Of a stretch of DNA of 64,000 nt, positions 34,151-47,194 are shown piece by piece. This DNA comes from Melieria omissa. Its lineage: Eukaryota; Arthropoda; Insecta; Diptera; Ulidiidae. A model generated the notes under the pieces. That model was not told where the DNA came from and did no database searches. It saw nothing but the letters and a program-made list of their open reading frames with translations. The stretch lies in NCBI GenBank assembly GCA_963971225.1, contig OZ020267.1, forward strand, positions 124,871,568 through 124,935,567. The letters run 5' to 3'. The position numbers were made by a program, and so were the translations under genes. Every line of letters starts with the position of its first letter. The first letter of the stretch is position 1.

Positions 34151-36329
34151 TCAAGGTGCTTGAAGTTCTATTGTCGTATCGTGCAGTATTCGTATGAATA
34201 TCAAAAGCTTTCTTCACTGCAGTGCTTGTTTTGTACTTAGTGAAAGTAAAGAAGGGCGACAGTATTTGAAAGCACAGCGATGGCTTGCAAGTCATTTTTA
34301 TAGTGCTTGCACCGCTCTTTAATATATACATACATACATATTCTAAACCTAAAATTTAAGTTAACATAGTTTTCGTATGTCGATTCACAATGAAAATATA
34401 AAAAACGGGGAGAAACTTTTACCCCTTAAAAAAAATCAGACGCTCTCTTTCAAAACGCCAATACACATAAATTTTTTTTACCCCCTCTACCAGAATCCAT
34501 TGTCAGAACCTTGTTACTTTTTTTGTTGCACAGTGTTACCGGTCGTCATCATTGTTCAAAGTTTTAACACACAATTTGCAAACTTCAGAACAAATAATAA
34601 TCTAATGGTGCACTCAATCAGCGCTATCTGATCTCTTTAATTTGTTGTTATTGTAAATAATGCCATTTTTTTAGTCAGCGATGCGTTTGGTTTGCATATT
34701 GTAAATCCAAGACGTTTCGAATTATTTTTAACTGAAATAAATGAAAACAATTGAATGAATTTATTCCAAATGTTGTGCTTTGTTTGTAAGATTCATCAGG
34801 ATTTAAATATTACTTCTGACAAATGGCTTCAACTGCTCCTGGCATGTTGGATTCTAAGAGTTGTTTCAAATTTACGCAACTTTTTCAAGTACATCTGGTT
34901 GTAACGCTGCTATAATTTGCTTAATGTTGTCTTAAAGTTCGTAAGTCGTTTGTGATTTGCTGCCACACTCCAATGAACCGATTCAAAGCAATGCATAACT
35001 TTTATGTGAATTTTGTTTAGAGTAAATTTTTTATAGAACACTCGTAGAGTGATGTCGTGAGACATAACACATCCAAACAATGTCGGATTTAAAAACAATT
35101 GATTGAAGCGACTTTAGAGCAACCTAACACAAATCACTCATACGCCCAGTAATACAGAAGTTTAACGTTAAATTTAAAGCAAAATCTGTAGCATGTTTTC
35201 CAAATTCATTCAATGTATTCATTTCATATACACCGCAACAAGTGAATTCGCCTGAAAAAACTTACGTTGTACACTAATTCAAATAATCTTTTCCCTAAAT
35301 TGTTATCCTCTTGGTTTTCACTTAATCGCAGTGCCTTCTGAAACTATACAATTAAGTTTTACGACAAGCAAGTAGCGTAAAATTTTACTACAAATGAGCA
35401 AAGCATAATGGGAGGCGCAGAAAAAGGTTGTCAATCGCGTGAAAGATTGCCGTCAACAAAAATTAGGCAAAACAGATAAAAATAAATTAGAGCCTAAGTC
35501 GCAGTCGCGTGTCATGACGCCGTGTCGCGTCGCGTCGTGTCGCTCTCGGTGTATTATTGATGCGGATTGCCGCACACAGCAAGAAACACGTCAACTTGTC
35601 TTCGTCGCGCCAGCAGTGCCCCGTCTTTTGCAACACCGAGCGCATCTCTTGCCGGCTGTCATTTACATAGCAAATTCGCTGAAATTTGTTTTGCTTCTTC
35701 GCAACAATGACAATAACAATAACAATGACAATAACAATAACAAACGCAACAACAAAAACGTTGAGTGAAATCCCAGCCCACATCCGAAATAAAGAAACTT
35801 TCATTTGCATTTTAATTTTATGCGGGACGCAGCCGAAAAATGAAGCGGTGCCGACTTGCACCGCCGACACGTGCAGAGTTTGTCTCTGACAGCTGCGGTA
35901 CAAAAGCCAAATTTGAGGTGTTGCAATAAAAAAAAGTGAACGCACACACACACAAATGTTAACTAACGATGTGAATGAACAACTTTGATAAAAAAAATTC
36001 AAATTGTTTGCGTGTATTTCATGGAAATTTGCCCTCAGGCCAAAGTTGGAAAAAGCAGAATTGAAATCAAACGAAAGCAGATAAGCTGATAAACTTTTTT
36101 TCAGCTCGTTGAGAAATTTTCAGTTTTGTGCTTTCCTAAAACCAATGGTAAATACTCATAAAATAAAAGGAAACTACATTTTTACAAACCATTTCTCACA
36201 AATAATGAATTTTAACAGTTTTGTAGGCACACAATTTGCACTGCATTACAATTTAGATTGGCGTGGCTTCAAATATTGCACTCAGTATGAAGCAATTTTG
36301 ATAATAAATTATTAAGAAAAATGTCAATC
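34151..36329. other. gene-free stretch
   Basis: No gene recognised. 35700-35755 is an AACAAT/GACAAT tract. The 171-codon minus-strand ORF at 35487-36002 crosses this tract and has no recognisable domain, so it is not called. Confidence 0.5.
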
Positions 36330-37975
36330 GGTATTGACATTGAAGCTAAGATTTACAATGAGGTTCAAACTCACATTGAGGAGAGAATTGAAACTCAGAT
36401 TCAGTTTTGAACACAGAGTTAACCTTAAATTTAACTTGAACTTATAGGGTTAGACTCAAGTTCAGACTCAGATTAAGATTTAGAGTCAAACTTAGCTCAA
36501 ACAAAAACTCAAACGCTCACATTTTGAACCAAACTCAAATTCAGACTAGGGCTCAAATTCTGATAGGAGCTCAGATTTAGAACCAGGCTCAGACTTTGAT
36601 GCAAACAGAGACTTTTTTAGGATTCAAGCTCAGAATCAGACTTGACTTACGTCCAGACTTAACCGAAGAATTAAACTCAGACTCAGACAAAGGTACAGAC
36701 CCAGATTCCCTCTCGGATTGAGACTTAGACGAATTTAGAATAAGACTGAGACTTAAACTTAGATTCAAACATAAACTCACACTCAGATTTAAGCACAGAT
36801 CCAGAGTTAGATTGAGACTCAGATACAGATACAGATACAGATACAGATACAGATACAGATACAGATACAGATACAGATACAGATACAGATACAGATACAG
36901 ATACAGATACAGATACAGATACAGATACAGATACAGATACAGATACAGATACAGATACAGATACAGATACAGATACAGATACAGATACAGATACAGATAC
37001 AGATACAGATACAGATACAGATACAGATACAGATACAGATACAGATACAGATACAGATACAGATACAGATACAGATACAGATACAGATACAGATACAGAT
37101 ACAGATACAGATACAGATACAGATACAGATACAGATACAGATACAGATACAGATACAGATACAGATACAGATACAGATACAGATACAGATACAGATACAG
37201 ATACAGATACAGATACAGATACAGATACAGATACAGATACAGATACAGATACAGATACAGATACAGATACAGATACAGATACAGATACAGATACAGATAC
37301 AGATACAGATACAGATACAGATACAGATACAGATACAGATACAGATACAGATACAGATACAGATACAGATACAGATACAGATACAGATACAGATACAGAT
37401 ACAGATACAGATACAGATACAGATACAGATACAGATACAGATACAGATACAGATACAGATACAGATACAGATACAGATACAGATACAGATACAGATACAG
37501 ATACAGATACAGATACAGATACAGATACAGATACAGATACAGATACAGATACAGATACAGATACAGATACAGATACAGATACAGATACAGATACAGATAC
37601 AGATACAGATACAGATACAGATACAGATACAGATACAGATACAGATACAGATACAGATACAGATACAGATACAGATACAGATACAGATACAGATACAGAT
37701 ACAGATACAGATACAGATACAGATACAGATACAGATACAGATACAGATACAGATACAGATACAGATACAGATACAGATACAGATACAGATACAGATACAG
37801 ATACAGATACAGATATAAACACACATTCAGACTCGGTTTCAGACTCAAACTAAGATTCAGAATCAAACTGAACTCAAACTTAGATTCACTCTTTAATCAG
37901 ACTTTCACTCAGTTCACATTTAGTCTCAAATTCAGAGCAACACTTAGACTCAAAGTCAGATTTGGGTAATGATAA
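36330..37975. repeat. ACAGAT hexamer satellite with degenerate flanks
   Basis: The core at about 36820-37815 is some 166 essentially perfect units of ACAGAT. It is flanked on both sides (36330-36820 and 37815-37975) by hundreds of bases of imperfect CAGACT/CAGATT/CAAACT words, an older, diverged form of the same repeat. Four reading frames stay open across it, producing dipeptide ORFs of 335-425 codons (Arg-Tyr; Tyr-Leu; Ser-Val; Ile-Cys). None is a gene. Confidence 0.97.
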
Positions 37976-37999
37976 TTCTGAGGCCGGCTTTATTGGCCC

Positions 38000-38470
38000 T
38001 TAACTTGCTCAATGGTCCATGCTGTAACCATCAAAACCATTGCTTGCAAATATGTTTTGCCGTCGTAAGCGGCTGATACAAAAAACTCTCATATTACACA
38101 AATGATTATGGTGCTTCGTTAAGCAGAGGACACCTTGTATAATCTGTTGGTTAGTGAGTATAAAGTGTTCGATTGCATCTATGGGTTGCATGTATGCTGC
38201 TCTAATGTTGGTCAAGGTACGTGTTAAGACGAAGCAGAATGGGACGCAGATGTTGTATGGTGCCAACAAGCTGATCTAAGGAGACTTTAGTGGGCAAAAT
38301 TCAACTATTGGATTAAGCAATTCACAGTTGGAAAGTTGGAGGCCAAAGCGGTTTATTCTCAAATCAAATAGACAGGTGGAGTGAATTACAAATGAGATTT
38401 GTAGACAATCCGTAGTAGCTTTAAAGGTGTCGTGGGATAACGATACCGAGAGGGGTTTCAAATTAAAGTA
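38000..38470 (-). pseudogene. possible LINE endonuclease-domain relic
   Basis: On the minus strand one frame reads NIRAAYMQPIDAIEHFILTN followed by GVLCLTKHHNHLCNMRVFCI. The order of an LCLTEHH-like block after an N-terminal helix resembles the apurinic endonuclease domain at the start of LINE ORF2 proteins. The adjacent upstream frame (38276-38473) could extend it. No active-site glutamate is preserved with certainty, and no reverse transcriptase follows. Low confidence. Confidence 0.35.
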
Positions 38471-38479
38471 CAAATTAAG

Positions 38480-41400
38480 ATTAACTTAGGCTAAAACTAA
38501 GTAAGTCTAACTGCATTGATATGAATATTGATTCATTGGTTTACCTGTGAAATTTTCCACCTGTTGTCTAAGAAAAAATGAGTCAGTATATCAAGAAAAA
38601 TTAACAAATCTTGGACCATGTCCATTGTTCGAATTCTTGTTTAAAAATAAACAATTTTCATCTTATTTCCAAAAAATCAAGCACCCAAAGTAAAATTAAT
38701 AGCTCGAAATTCAAAACCCTATGGTTGCATTAACATATTTAAATTGTAAAACTTCTACAAAGCCGCTAGCAACACTTTACCTGTTAAACTTCAAGCCACA
38801 GCCTCCCGTTCCGACATTATTTCGCCTGATGCCATAAATTTATGCAGCCAAGTCAAATGTACTCACAGAAAAGAGTGAACGAGAAGACAAAGCACAAAAA
38901 GCTGCAATGGCTGTTTAAAAATTTAAATAAAATTAAATTGGGCAAACTTTGTGGCCAAATGTGACTCAGCCTTAAGACGCCGCGCGAGTTGAAAGAGTGG
39001 GAAATTTTTGAAGACGTCGCTTTGCGGGCTGCGCACGTGGCAATCGAAACTGTCAAAGTGATGAGTTGCTGAGCTGTTAAGTTGTCTGCTCTCTGAAAAT
39101 ATTATCTTGTTTGTCTTGTTGTTGTTGTTGTTGTTGTTCTTGTTGTTGTTGTTGTTGTTCTTGTTGTTGTTGTGTAGCAGGTGTAGTTTTCGTTGCAGCT
39201 GTGGTGTTGTTTTTGATTTTCTATCCCTATTGTGAAAAAATCGCAAGCGAAAACTTTGGCTTGTTGTGATACCCTACACTGAGTTGGACGGGTTTGTTGA
39301 CTTGGGAGTCAAAAGGTAAAAATGTTTGCTATTGCAAAGAATCTGTTATCATGTTCATCTATTCATCTATGCGTCAACCATGACAGCGTCAACCACAGCA
39401 ATTTGCGGATGTAATCGGATAGCGAAAGAAAATTAAAATTACTGATAATCCAGCAATGAACTGATAAAAAGTTGTGGTCTCCAAAGATCGGCTACTGAAA
39501 ATGGGCGTGGTCTGCCTTCTACTTTGAAAAGTTACCATATAAATATATTTTAACAAAGTTGAGAAAATTCGCATTAACTCTAACTTTTATGGACAAATAA
39601 CTGGAAAAGGCCTTAGCGAGCCTTCATAGCCCATCATAAGCCATATTAACCCATTCTTGCACACTTATATAACTTTTTTATAAATATGTCTGTTGTAAAT
39701 GTAACTTATTACTGACTTTTATATTAGAAACAAGAAAACTCAAAGTGTGCTAACAGAAACCCGCATTTTTAGTGATTAAACAATTCAGTGAAAACCATCT
39801 AGGAAAACAGTTATCTTCTGTTTTCTGTTTTTCCCCGATTTTTCTAAAAGTTCATCCAAAACGTGGCTTTTTGATTTTAATGAACATTTTCAGTTTTCGT
39901 TGTGCTGGCAAAAATGTTTAAATTTTGCATTGTTTTATAGCATTTTAAGGCAACCCTTGTTGTTGTTTTTGTTTTCATTAGCCAAACATGGCTTCTTGTA
40001 CTTGTTGCATCGTTGCGTATTGCAGTGGTTGCTGTCGATGTTGGTTCAAGGGGTTAGTTGTTGTATTGTTCTTTTATTGTGGGTGTTGTTGTAATGCACA
40101 GGCATTGCTTCAGCCCAACAAAATCCGGACTAATTGTTGCGGGAAATTGGGCCAACTTTATTGAATTTTATGCAGATTTGAAAAGTTTATGAATGAATTG
40201 TTGAAGTTTTTGAATAGGCAACGAAAACCTCGAAGTGAAAATTTAAGCATTTTTCAAATTTCCAGCAGTAAATGAAGGAAACCTTTTGATTTTCAATTAC
40301 AAAAGGTTCTGCAGTTTTTCAATTATTTGTTGTTATTTGCAATTGTGTTTCAAATAGGGATTAAAAGCTAATCCAACAAGCTCCAAATGACCGATTTAAC
40401 TCTGGCAACTGAGCAATTTCCAGGAATGGATATGTGTTCAGTAAAACACCGTGTACACATTTATTGACACAAAAATTAGAAAAAGCAAAAATAAAAAAAT
40501 ACAAGTAAACCAAAATTGCATGTTTACGTGAATCCTTCCCCCTACAGTTTCATCAAAATATTCTCCCTTCACTCTCTGCTGCTGCTGCTGCAGAGAAGTG
40601 AAATGTCGCCTAGATAAACTGTTGAAATTGCCGCTTGTCGCATCTACATTGGTGTTTACACAAACATACAAGTGCACATGCTTGTAGTACAGCAAATATC
40701 CACTCATAAATGTATGTATACATGTTTTGTATACGAATGTTTTATTGTACGCCACATCATTGTTGATGGCCCGCAGTGTGATGTCAATTTATGATTTATG
40801 TGTCACAATTTTGATTGACGCAGTCCGCTGGGTGCAGTACACAGGCGAGCCGTGCGCGAGAGAAAGAGAGAGCAATAGCGGCGAGGACGCCCGAAATGCT
40901 CATTGTTGTGACTGATTGCCGTTCGGTTTGACTTCTGATAGCAGGCTTGTCATTTGTTTTCAGATTCCATTCGATTTATGCGTTTTTGCGATTCATGTTT
41001 GTGGCAATTTTGTTGTTGTTGATTTTAAGCGCTGCTTGTTGGTCATAAAATGAATTTTATGCGAAAAATATATACACAAATTGGCAAAAAAAATAAAAAG
41101 TGAAATGTTAAGGAAACAAAAACATGTGGCAATTTACGCAAATAAAAGAAAAGCAATTTTTGTGTTCCAGTAAATGAAATATTCAGTATTCAGTAAATAG
41201 AGCAACTTGTCTCAAAGATGGAAATATTATACATTTAGTCTTTATTAGGTACATGTCCAGGTACTTTTCCGAAACTAACCTCATTCACAAAGTTCGACAC
41301 TCTTATTTTGGCATGTAAAAAAAAATAAACAAGTAAACTAGTAGATATGTCAAAACTTAACCCGTACATTTAATAAAACCAAAACACAAAATGCCTTTTC

Positions 41401-41925
41401 TTGTGTTATGGTACTCTGTCTTTGTAGTTGTACGAGTATACCTTTTTTGTCTTGTTCACTCCTCTCGGAAGCAAGACATTGCCTTGCGTTGGTTACGTAA
41501 ATCAGTTGTGTTTTTGATTGCATCCATTCGTTTTATATTTTCTACGAAATCAGAATCGGTATCGGCCAAAACAAATGGGAACCGCAGCTTCGGAGCAACA
41601 CACCCGAGCTTGTAAGCAACCGCTCATAGCGCCATCTTGTGGAAAGGAGGTAACAGCCGGATGGGATGAATGGTTGGGGACTTCGCAAAGATCGGTTTGG
41701 TGCGCTGTTATTCGCTAATGCCCGCTTCCCCTTACAGGCGTCTCTGGTGATTTTTAAAGTCGCACAACGCATAAATGCGCGTAATACTGAATGGGAATGA
41801 GTGTCAAAGTATCATCTAGGATCTCGGAATTATCGAACTGGGGTTTGTTGCTGAGCTAAAAATCTTTAGACAACAAAAAAAATTGGAATAGTTGGAAGAA
41901 AAATACTTATGAAATTCCAAGTGTT
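38480..41925. other. gene-free stretch
   Basis: No gene recognised. A GTT trinucleotide run with GTTCTT interruptions is at about 39112-39172, and a short CTG run at 40579-40592. Overlapping 60-107 codon ORFs lack family features. Confidence 0.5.
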
Positions 41926-41929
41926 ACTC

Positions 41930-42600
41930 ATTGAAGAGTTGACCCCGTTCGATTTCAATTTTCGAAAAAAATGATGAACATGTGTCGATTAAGTTGTCAT
42001 TTGGAGCACTCTCACCAAGTTTCAAATAAAAAAACCCATTTCATCATGTTTCAACACACACATTTTTAACACATCTTTGACCCATCAGATTCTGATTCCC
42101 AAAGAAAATGAAAAAAATCCATCTGATCCTTTTTTATTTCAAGTATTTTCAGCAATTTTTAAGGCAAAAGCCCCATTTAATCATTTTTTTCTCAGTTACT
42201 CTAAACAAACTCTTGACCCGGCGTTGACCCCGTCAAAATTTCATTTTCCAAAAAATGCGAAACACCAGTCTGATTATATCTCGTTTAAAGTGCTTTTGCT
42301 AAGTTTGAAGTCGAAAGTCCCATTAAATGTTTCTTCATACAAACCTTTAGTTCACCTCCTCTAAGTTTTGATTTTCAAAAAAAAGAGAAACAAGTGTCAA
42401 ATCCTTTTTTACAAAAATTTTGAAGTTAAGTTAATGTATTAAGTTTATATTTTTTCCTGGTCTTCCCGTGAACGAACGTAAACTGGTCAACAATGGGTTA
42501 GTTGACCCCATTTAATTTTGATTTTTGAAAAATACGTGTCGAGTTATTAATTTGGAGTATTTTCACCAAGTTTGAAATCAAGTGGCCTATTATATCGCAC
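41930..42600. repeat. decayed satellite, about 140-bp units
   Basis: Four to five strongly diverged units follow each other. Each begins TTGACCCC(G/A)T-like, then a TTTTGATTTTC/GAAAAAA segment, then CACCAAGTTTGAA(A)T and CCCATT(T)AAT(C). Clear units start near 41940, 42077, 42214, 42358 and 42502. The divergence indicates an old array. Confidence 0.7.
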
Positions 42601-44291
42601 AAAACTTTATCACGCAATCAAAAAACTAGCTGAAAAATTTGGTTAGTACAAAATCGTATCTTTCCAACGTCATCAAGCGTAATCCGCAGATACTAAATAT
42701 ACAGATTACTGAAGCCATCTATTCCAAAAATAATGCATTTCTTTTACTACATTTTATATTTAAAGCCATTCAAAGGTCAAAAAACTCTATTGAAAGCAAA
42801 TGTGGTTCGCCCACTTTTTGAAAGCCAAACTGATTCAAAACATTTTGCATAATTTGGCCATTTGACTGAAACATTCCATTTCTCTATACGAGCTTATAGT
42901 AAGTTTTTCCAGCATTTTATTAGGTTATATATAACAAATAAACTAAACAGCCTGACGCGTATTCGAGTTTATGAAACGAGGCAACGGTGCAGCCAGTCGA
43001 GTCATCTAAAATTCCGACCATGTCAGAACATTTTCTTTAACTGCTCACGCAGACGCACTGAAATACAAAACAGCCAAGTGAAAGTGTGTGTGAATAGAAA
43101 AGTGTGTGTAAGAATTTAATCTGCATTGAGCGTCAACTGTCGGCACGTGCAAACGTTGCTGCACTCGCGACAGGACAAAACAGAACAGGACGGCGCAAAT
43201 GTTGTTTAATTTTTAAGGCGACTGCCTGCCGTCATAGGTAGCAGACAGGTAGCAGTCTCGACAGGCAGGTGGCCCAAAAATGCCAAATATAAACAAATCC
43301 AAACAATGCCCGAAAAATGATTGTGTGTGGCCACACACACACATACACGTTCGCTGTTGCTGTTGTGTGTGGCCACACACACACATACACGTTCGCTGTT
43401 GCTGTTGTATTTGCCGAACACACTAAAGCTCAACAACAACTCGACACGTACAAACGTTACAACAAAGAATCAAGCAAAAATCAACAAGTTTTCCTTAGCT
43501 TTTAAATAATACAAAGCCGTTGTAGAAACAGCAGCGCAAAAACAACAACAAGAACAATAACAACAGCAACACGAACACAGCTGCCCATAAAGTTACATCA
43601 ATGAAAAGGCAAAACAAGAAAATGTTGTTTTCAAATAAAAGAGAAGCGAGTAAAAGGAAACCACCGCTGCCGGTTAGCTGAAGAAAAGGTCCTTGAGATG
43701 TCGGCACGTAGCAGTGTTCAGGATGCAGGTGATTTTTGTTAAATAAAACAAACACTTTTGCATAATGGAAAATTGCGGCAGAAAAGTGGAGAGCAACGTT
43801 TGAGTTGCGTTTGAGTTGAAAGAGAATGAAGCTTAAAAATGCAGCAAGGGTTCAACTGCAAATGAGAAGAAATAGCAACGGACGAGATGACAAAAAAATT
43901 AGACATAACAGTAAAAACGAAGAAAACCACAATGTGCCAATCGGCAGCAGACAGCTGTGGGCAGCGTGTTGAATAGAATTGGGCGCTTTAAGCTTAGAAA
44001 GAAAAAAAAAAACATAATGAAGAATTGAAAGTAAATGAGGTTTCGGGACACAGAGCAAGTAACATGGAAGCGTTCAGTACAATACATGGATTTTTGGGAA
44101 GTAATCGATGTGTTTGGGTATGCAGAATATATATTTCATCTAATACTTAGTAACAATGGTCGATGTCAGAAAGTGTTTCATCATTGAGAGAGTTAAACTG
44201 GAGATTGACGAAATAGATTATATAGTCCTATAAATGAAGTGGATGATTAACACTGGGTGTGCGACTGGGCTTTTTCAGACCCATTTTGACT
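42601..44291. other. gene-free stretch, host-like
   Basis: No gene recognised. 43040-43960 is less AT-rich and CA/AAC-rich. A small tandem duplication inside it is annotated separately. Confidence 0.5.
43321..43404. repeat. perfect 42-bp tandem duplication
   Basis: Two identical 42-bp units (43321-43362 and 43363-43404) each contain the palindrome TGTGTGTGGCCACACACA followed by a CA run and ATACACGTTCGCTGTTGCTG. Complete identity implies a recent duplication. Confidence 0.92.
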
Positions 44292-44794
44292 TTAACCCTT
44301 TCGACCCCAAAGTTGCCTGAAAGCAACTTCACCTATGTGTCATCTTACAGCAAAAGCTGCGTTTGATTTATGGGCTTAATTGAAGTAGGCACCAACAAAT
44401 TAATATTTCTAGAAGTGTATTTAAAGCAAATTACTAAAATTTTACTGTTATCTCCAAAATAATTTCCAATAATTTGCAGCCATATCAAGGAAAGTTTGTG
44501 TTCTAATTGAAGTCTACGAATTGGGTGCGTTTATTCAAAACCCTGATTCTTTAATAATGGTTAAATAAAATCAAAAAGTGATAATTTTGTATTTTTCCGT
44601 AAATATTAAATAATTTTTCTGTAATTAAAAATATTGATACAAAATTTGTATAACACGTTTTAAGCTAAAATTGTTCAACAGTAAACCAACTCTAGAACTC
44701 TAACAAAGAAACGTGGCGACTTCAAATGTGATGATTTAAATACCAAAAAGTAATATCGAGACAGAGGGGAAAAGTTCAGAGTCGAAGGGGTTAG
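44292..44794. mobile_element. TTAA-flanked piggyBac-like MITE, family B copy 2
   Basis: It starts TTAACCCTTTCGACCCC and ends GAAGGGGTTAG, where the right TTAA has mutated to TTAG and merges into a short TTAGG run. It aligns with 8810-9313 throughout, and the hairpin GTTGC-N6-GCAAC is at 44312-44327. Non-coding. Confidence 0.8.
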
Positions 44795-45371
44795 GTTAGG
44801 TTCTTTTGCTTAGTTTTGATCGCTGAAATAATCTATGCCAACTACAGCTTCTGTTTTCTGAACGCAAGTAAACCAACAAAATTTTATTTTTATCAATTTC
44901 GTAGAACAAACATGACCACTTGATGTATTCAGTTGGTAAGTGGACCTGACGAGGCCCGTTCGTAAATTTATAACAAATGAATGCAAAATGTATTTAGACC
45001 GTTGAACAAAAAAGCTCGGAAAATGTATCACGACATCTTTTTGCAATGGCACTTGCAAGGGGTACCCCCCAAAATTTTAGTTTTTACAAAAGTTGTGCTA
45101 ACAAAATGTTCTTTCAAATAGTATCAGACTTAAAAGTTATGTGTGGAACTCCCTGCCCTTCAAATGAAATCCTGTATGAGTTATGGTTTTTGCACGATTT
45201 CTTTAGAAAACGTATCCAGTTATGGTTTTTGCGACTTAGGCCACAGTTTCCAACAAAAGTCGTTAAGTGGAACCTTTATTTTTCAACTGTATAAGTTAAG
45301 GTGAATCTTAAAACTAACTGATGAAGGGAGCGGCAGCTAACGTCGAGGCAATCTTTCTTTACTATACCTCG
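44795..45371. other. unassigned stretch, possible element relic
   Basis: No family is recognisable. 45040-45290 has an 82-codon plus-strand ORF without known motifs. Confidence 0.4.
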
Positions 45372-45590
45372 CTTATCTTAAGATATGTTTACTCAGGTCT
45401 CTGTGTGTGATCTTCGGACCAAACAAAAACCATGAGCCAAACATTTGCAACTATTTACACTCGAATGCATTTCCTTATCTTTAGATTTGTTTGTTCGGGT
45501 GTCTGTGTCTAATCTTCGGACTAAACAAAAACACCGAGTGAACTGTCTGCATCCATCCACATTCGGATGCACTCCTTATCTTTTGACAAG
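45372..45590. repeat. two diverged units of about 102 bp
   Basis: Units starting at 45372 and 45474 (a third begins at 45575 and is cut short) share CTTATCTT, TGTTTACTC/GTTCGGGT, GTCTCTGTGT, ATCTTCGGAC and AAACAAAAAC in the same order. Confidence 0.75.
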
Positions 45591-45837
45591 GAGATGCCAA
45601 TTTGTCGCTTATGTTCTTAGTAGGTATTTGTTTAGGATCGCTTGAGACGTCGCTGACGTAACTTGTGCGCCTTTGCGTATGTGTGAAGCTGTAATGTACA
45701 GTTTAAAAGTCATGTGCCTTGAACACAGCTCTGAGTTATTTCATTTGAAATAAAAATATGTTTGGGTTATTCGGTAAAAGCTCGGTTTAAGTTTGGTTAG
45801 TTGGCTTGGTAACATTTCAATCGAATCCTTTCAATTG

Positions 45838-46385
45838 ATGAACCGAATTTGTGGTGATGATCCTTCTTCCTGTGGCAGAGATCATAAGTAGTAAAGGCGA
45901 TATAAAAACGATTGTCAGGACATAAATGATGACCAACATGTTAGCCAACTAAAACCCAGGATCACCGCGGATTCCATCAACACTGTGCGTGAATTTGATG
46001 AATTCATCAGCCGAAATCTTCATTTAAATAATAGAAATTGGACTCTGGACTGGACTGGAAGCATTTCAATAACATAAAATTATTGCATTTTAACTGAACA
46101 TTTGGGTATCAAAAGGTGTGCTCACAGTTTGTTCCATACAGGTTTTGAACATTTAACCAACCATCACTCCTCGCGTTTGCCTGATTTGGCTATGTGCGAC
46201 TTTTATCTTCAGGGAAAAATGCATTTGTCGATGATGATATGACTAAAGGAAAGCATTTTAAGAACGTAGAAGTCATCCTAAAGACTTGTGCTGACATCCT
46301 GAAGGACATCACAGCCACTGATCTAAAACATTTATTCGACACTCTTTTACATCTCACTGAGCCCCAAGGGCACTTTCCTGAATAA
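45838..46385 (+). pseudogene. mariner-family transposase relic
   Basis: Scattered blocks on the plus strand fit a mariner transposase in order. INTVREFDEF at about 45979 and ILTEHLGIKRCAHSLFHTGF at about 46094 match the second DNA-binding region. RLPDLAMCDFYL at about 46169 matches the third catalytic aspartate block. In another frame KGKHFKNVEVILKTCADILK is followed by DITATDLKHLFD (46245-46350). The segment with the first two catalytic aspartates is missing, and frameshifts and stops are frequent. An old, inactive copy. Confidence 0.75.
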
Positions 46386-46465
46386 ATCAAAATGATTCTT
46401 TCAATAAAAATTTGTTGTTATTTATCATTTATTTTAATTTTCTAAAGGTAAAATGTGTAAATGTA

Positions 46466-46985
46466 CGTGGGTGGTCCGATAAGTACTTAGCCTACAAAAG
46501 AAAAACGAAAATTTTGGAAAACTGGCGATTTATTTCTTAACGTAGTCTCCTTTCAACTCGACACACTTGACCCAGCGATGCTCTAACTTCTTTAACCCGT
46601 CTGAAAAATACGTTTTCTGGAGGCCTCCGTGGCGGCGATAACCTCCTCATTCGACTCAAATTTCTGCCCGGCGAGTGACTTTTTCAAGTTTAGAAACAAA
46701 AAGAAGTCACACGGAGCCAAATCCGGAGAATACGGTGGATAGGGCAGCTGTTCGTAGCCTAATGCGACCAATTTGGCGAATTACCGACCGATATTGCTCT
46801 TTTTCCATTTTCTAAAATCCGCGGACACGTTCGTTTCCACATGCGGTCAAAACAAAACTACAAATCCAGTATGGCTGAAATTTTGACAGTAGCCGTCTAC
46901 GAGGATGTATTATACGATAGTAAATTTCTCCTACGATAGTGGCACCATCGGGCGGTGGGGCTAAGTACTTATAGGACTGCCCACG
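46466..46985 (-). mobile_element. mariner-like deletion derivative
   Basis: Near-perfect inverted termini of about 27 bp start CGTGGG and contain ATAAGTACTTAGCC (46466-46492 and 46959-46985). They are flanked by TA (46464-46465 and 46986-46987). The 520-bp element keeps a C-terminal transposase fragment on the minus strand. It is a separate family from the mariners at 11690 and 18219, judged by its termini. Confidence 0.85.
46560..46762 (-). pseudogene. mariner transposase C-terminal fragment
   Basis: The minus strand reads EQLPYPPYSPDLAPCDFFLF, then LNLKKSLAGQKFESNEEVIA, with the third catalytic aspartate in APCDFF. After a frameshift near 46620 it continues KTYFSDGLKKLEHRWVKCVE and ends near 46535. 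The upstream catalytic residues are deleted. Confidence 0.85.
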
Positions 46986-47194
46986 TACATGGATACATGC
47001 AAAGTGATTCAAAAAGTTGATTGATGATGACCCAAAACCCTTCTGGCTTACGCTCCTGGTGCCATGACCATGTTGCAGAATACTCTTTTTCTATTTCTGA
47101 TAGTTTAAATTTAATCAACACATGAATAAAGTAAAAAATGTACCATATACAAATAGCAATTTTAGTTTTTGCGGCATCCTAACCCCATATCCCC

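Noticed and set aside
34529..34560. CACAGTGTTACC resembling the Transib-like terminus
   Set aside because: No nonamer at 12 or 23 bp and no partner end.
35487..36002. 171-codon minus-strand ORF as a host gene
   Set aside because: Crosses a GTTATT-type hexamer tract and has no recognisable family.
36589..37969. Long ORFs of 335-425 codons on both strands
   Set aside because: They are dipeptide readings of the ACAGAT hexamer and carry no other sequence.
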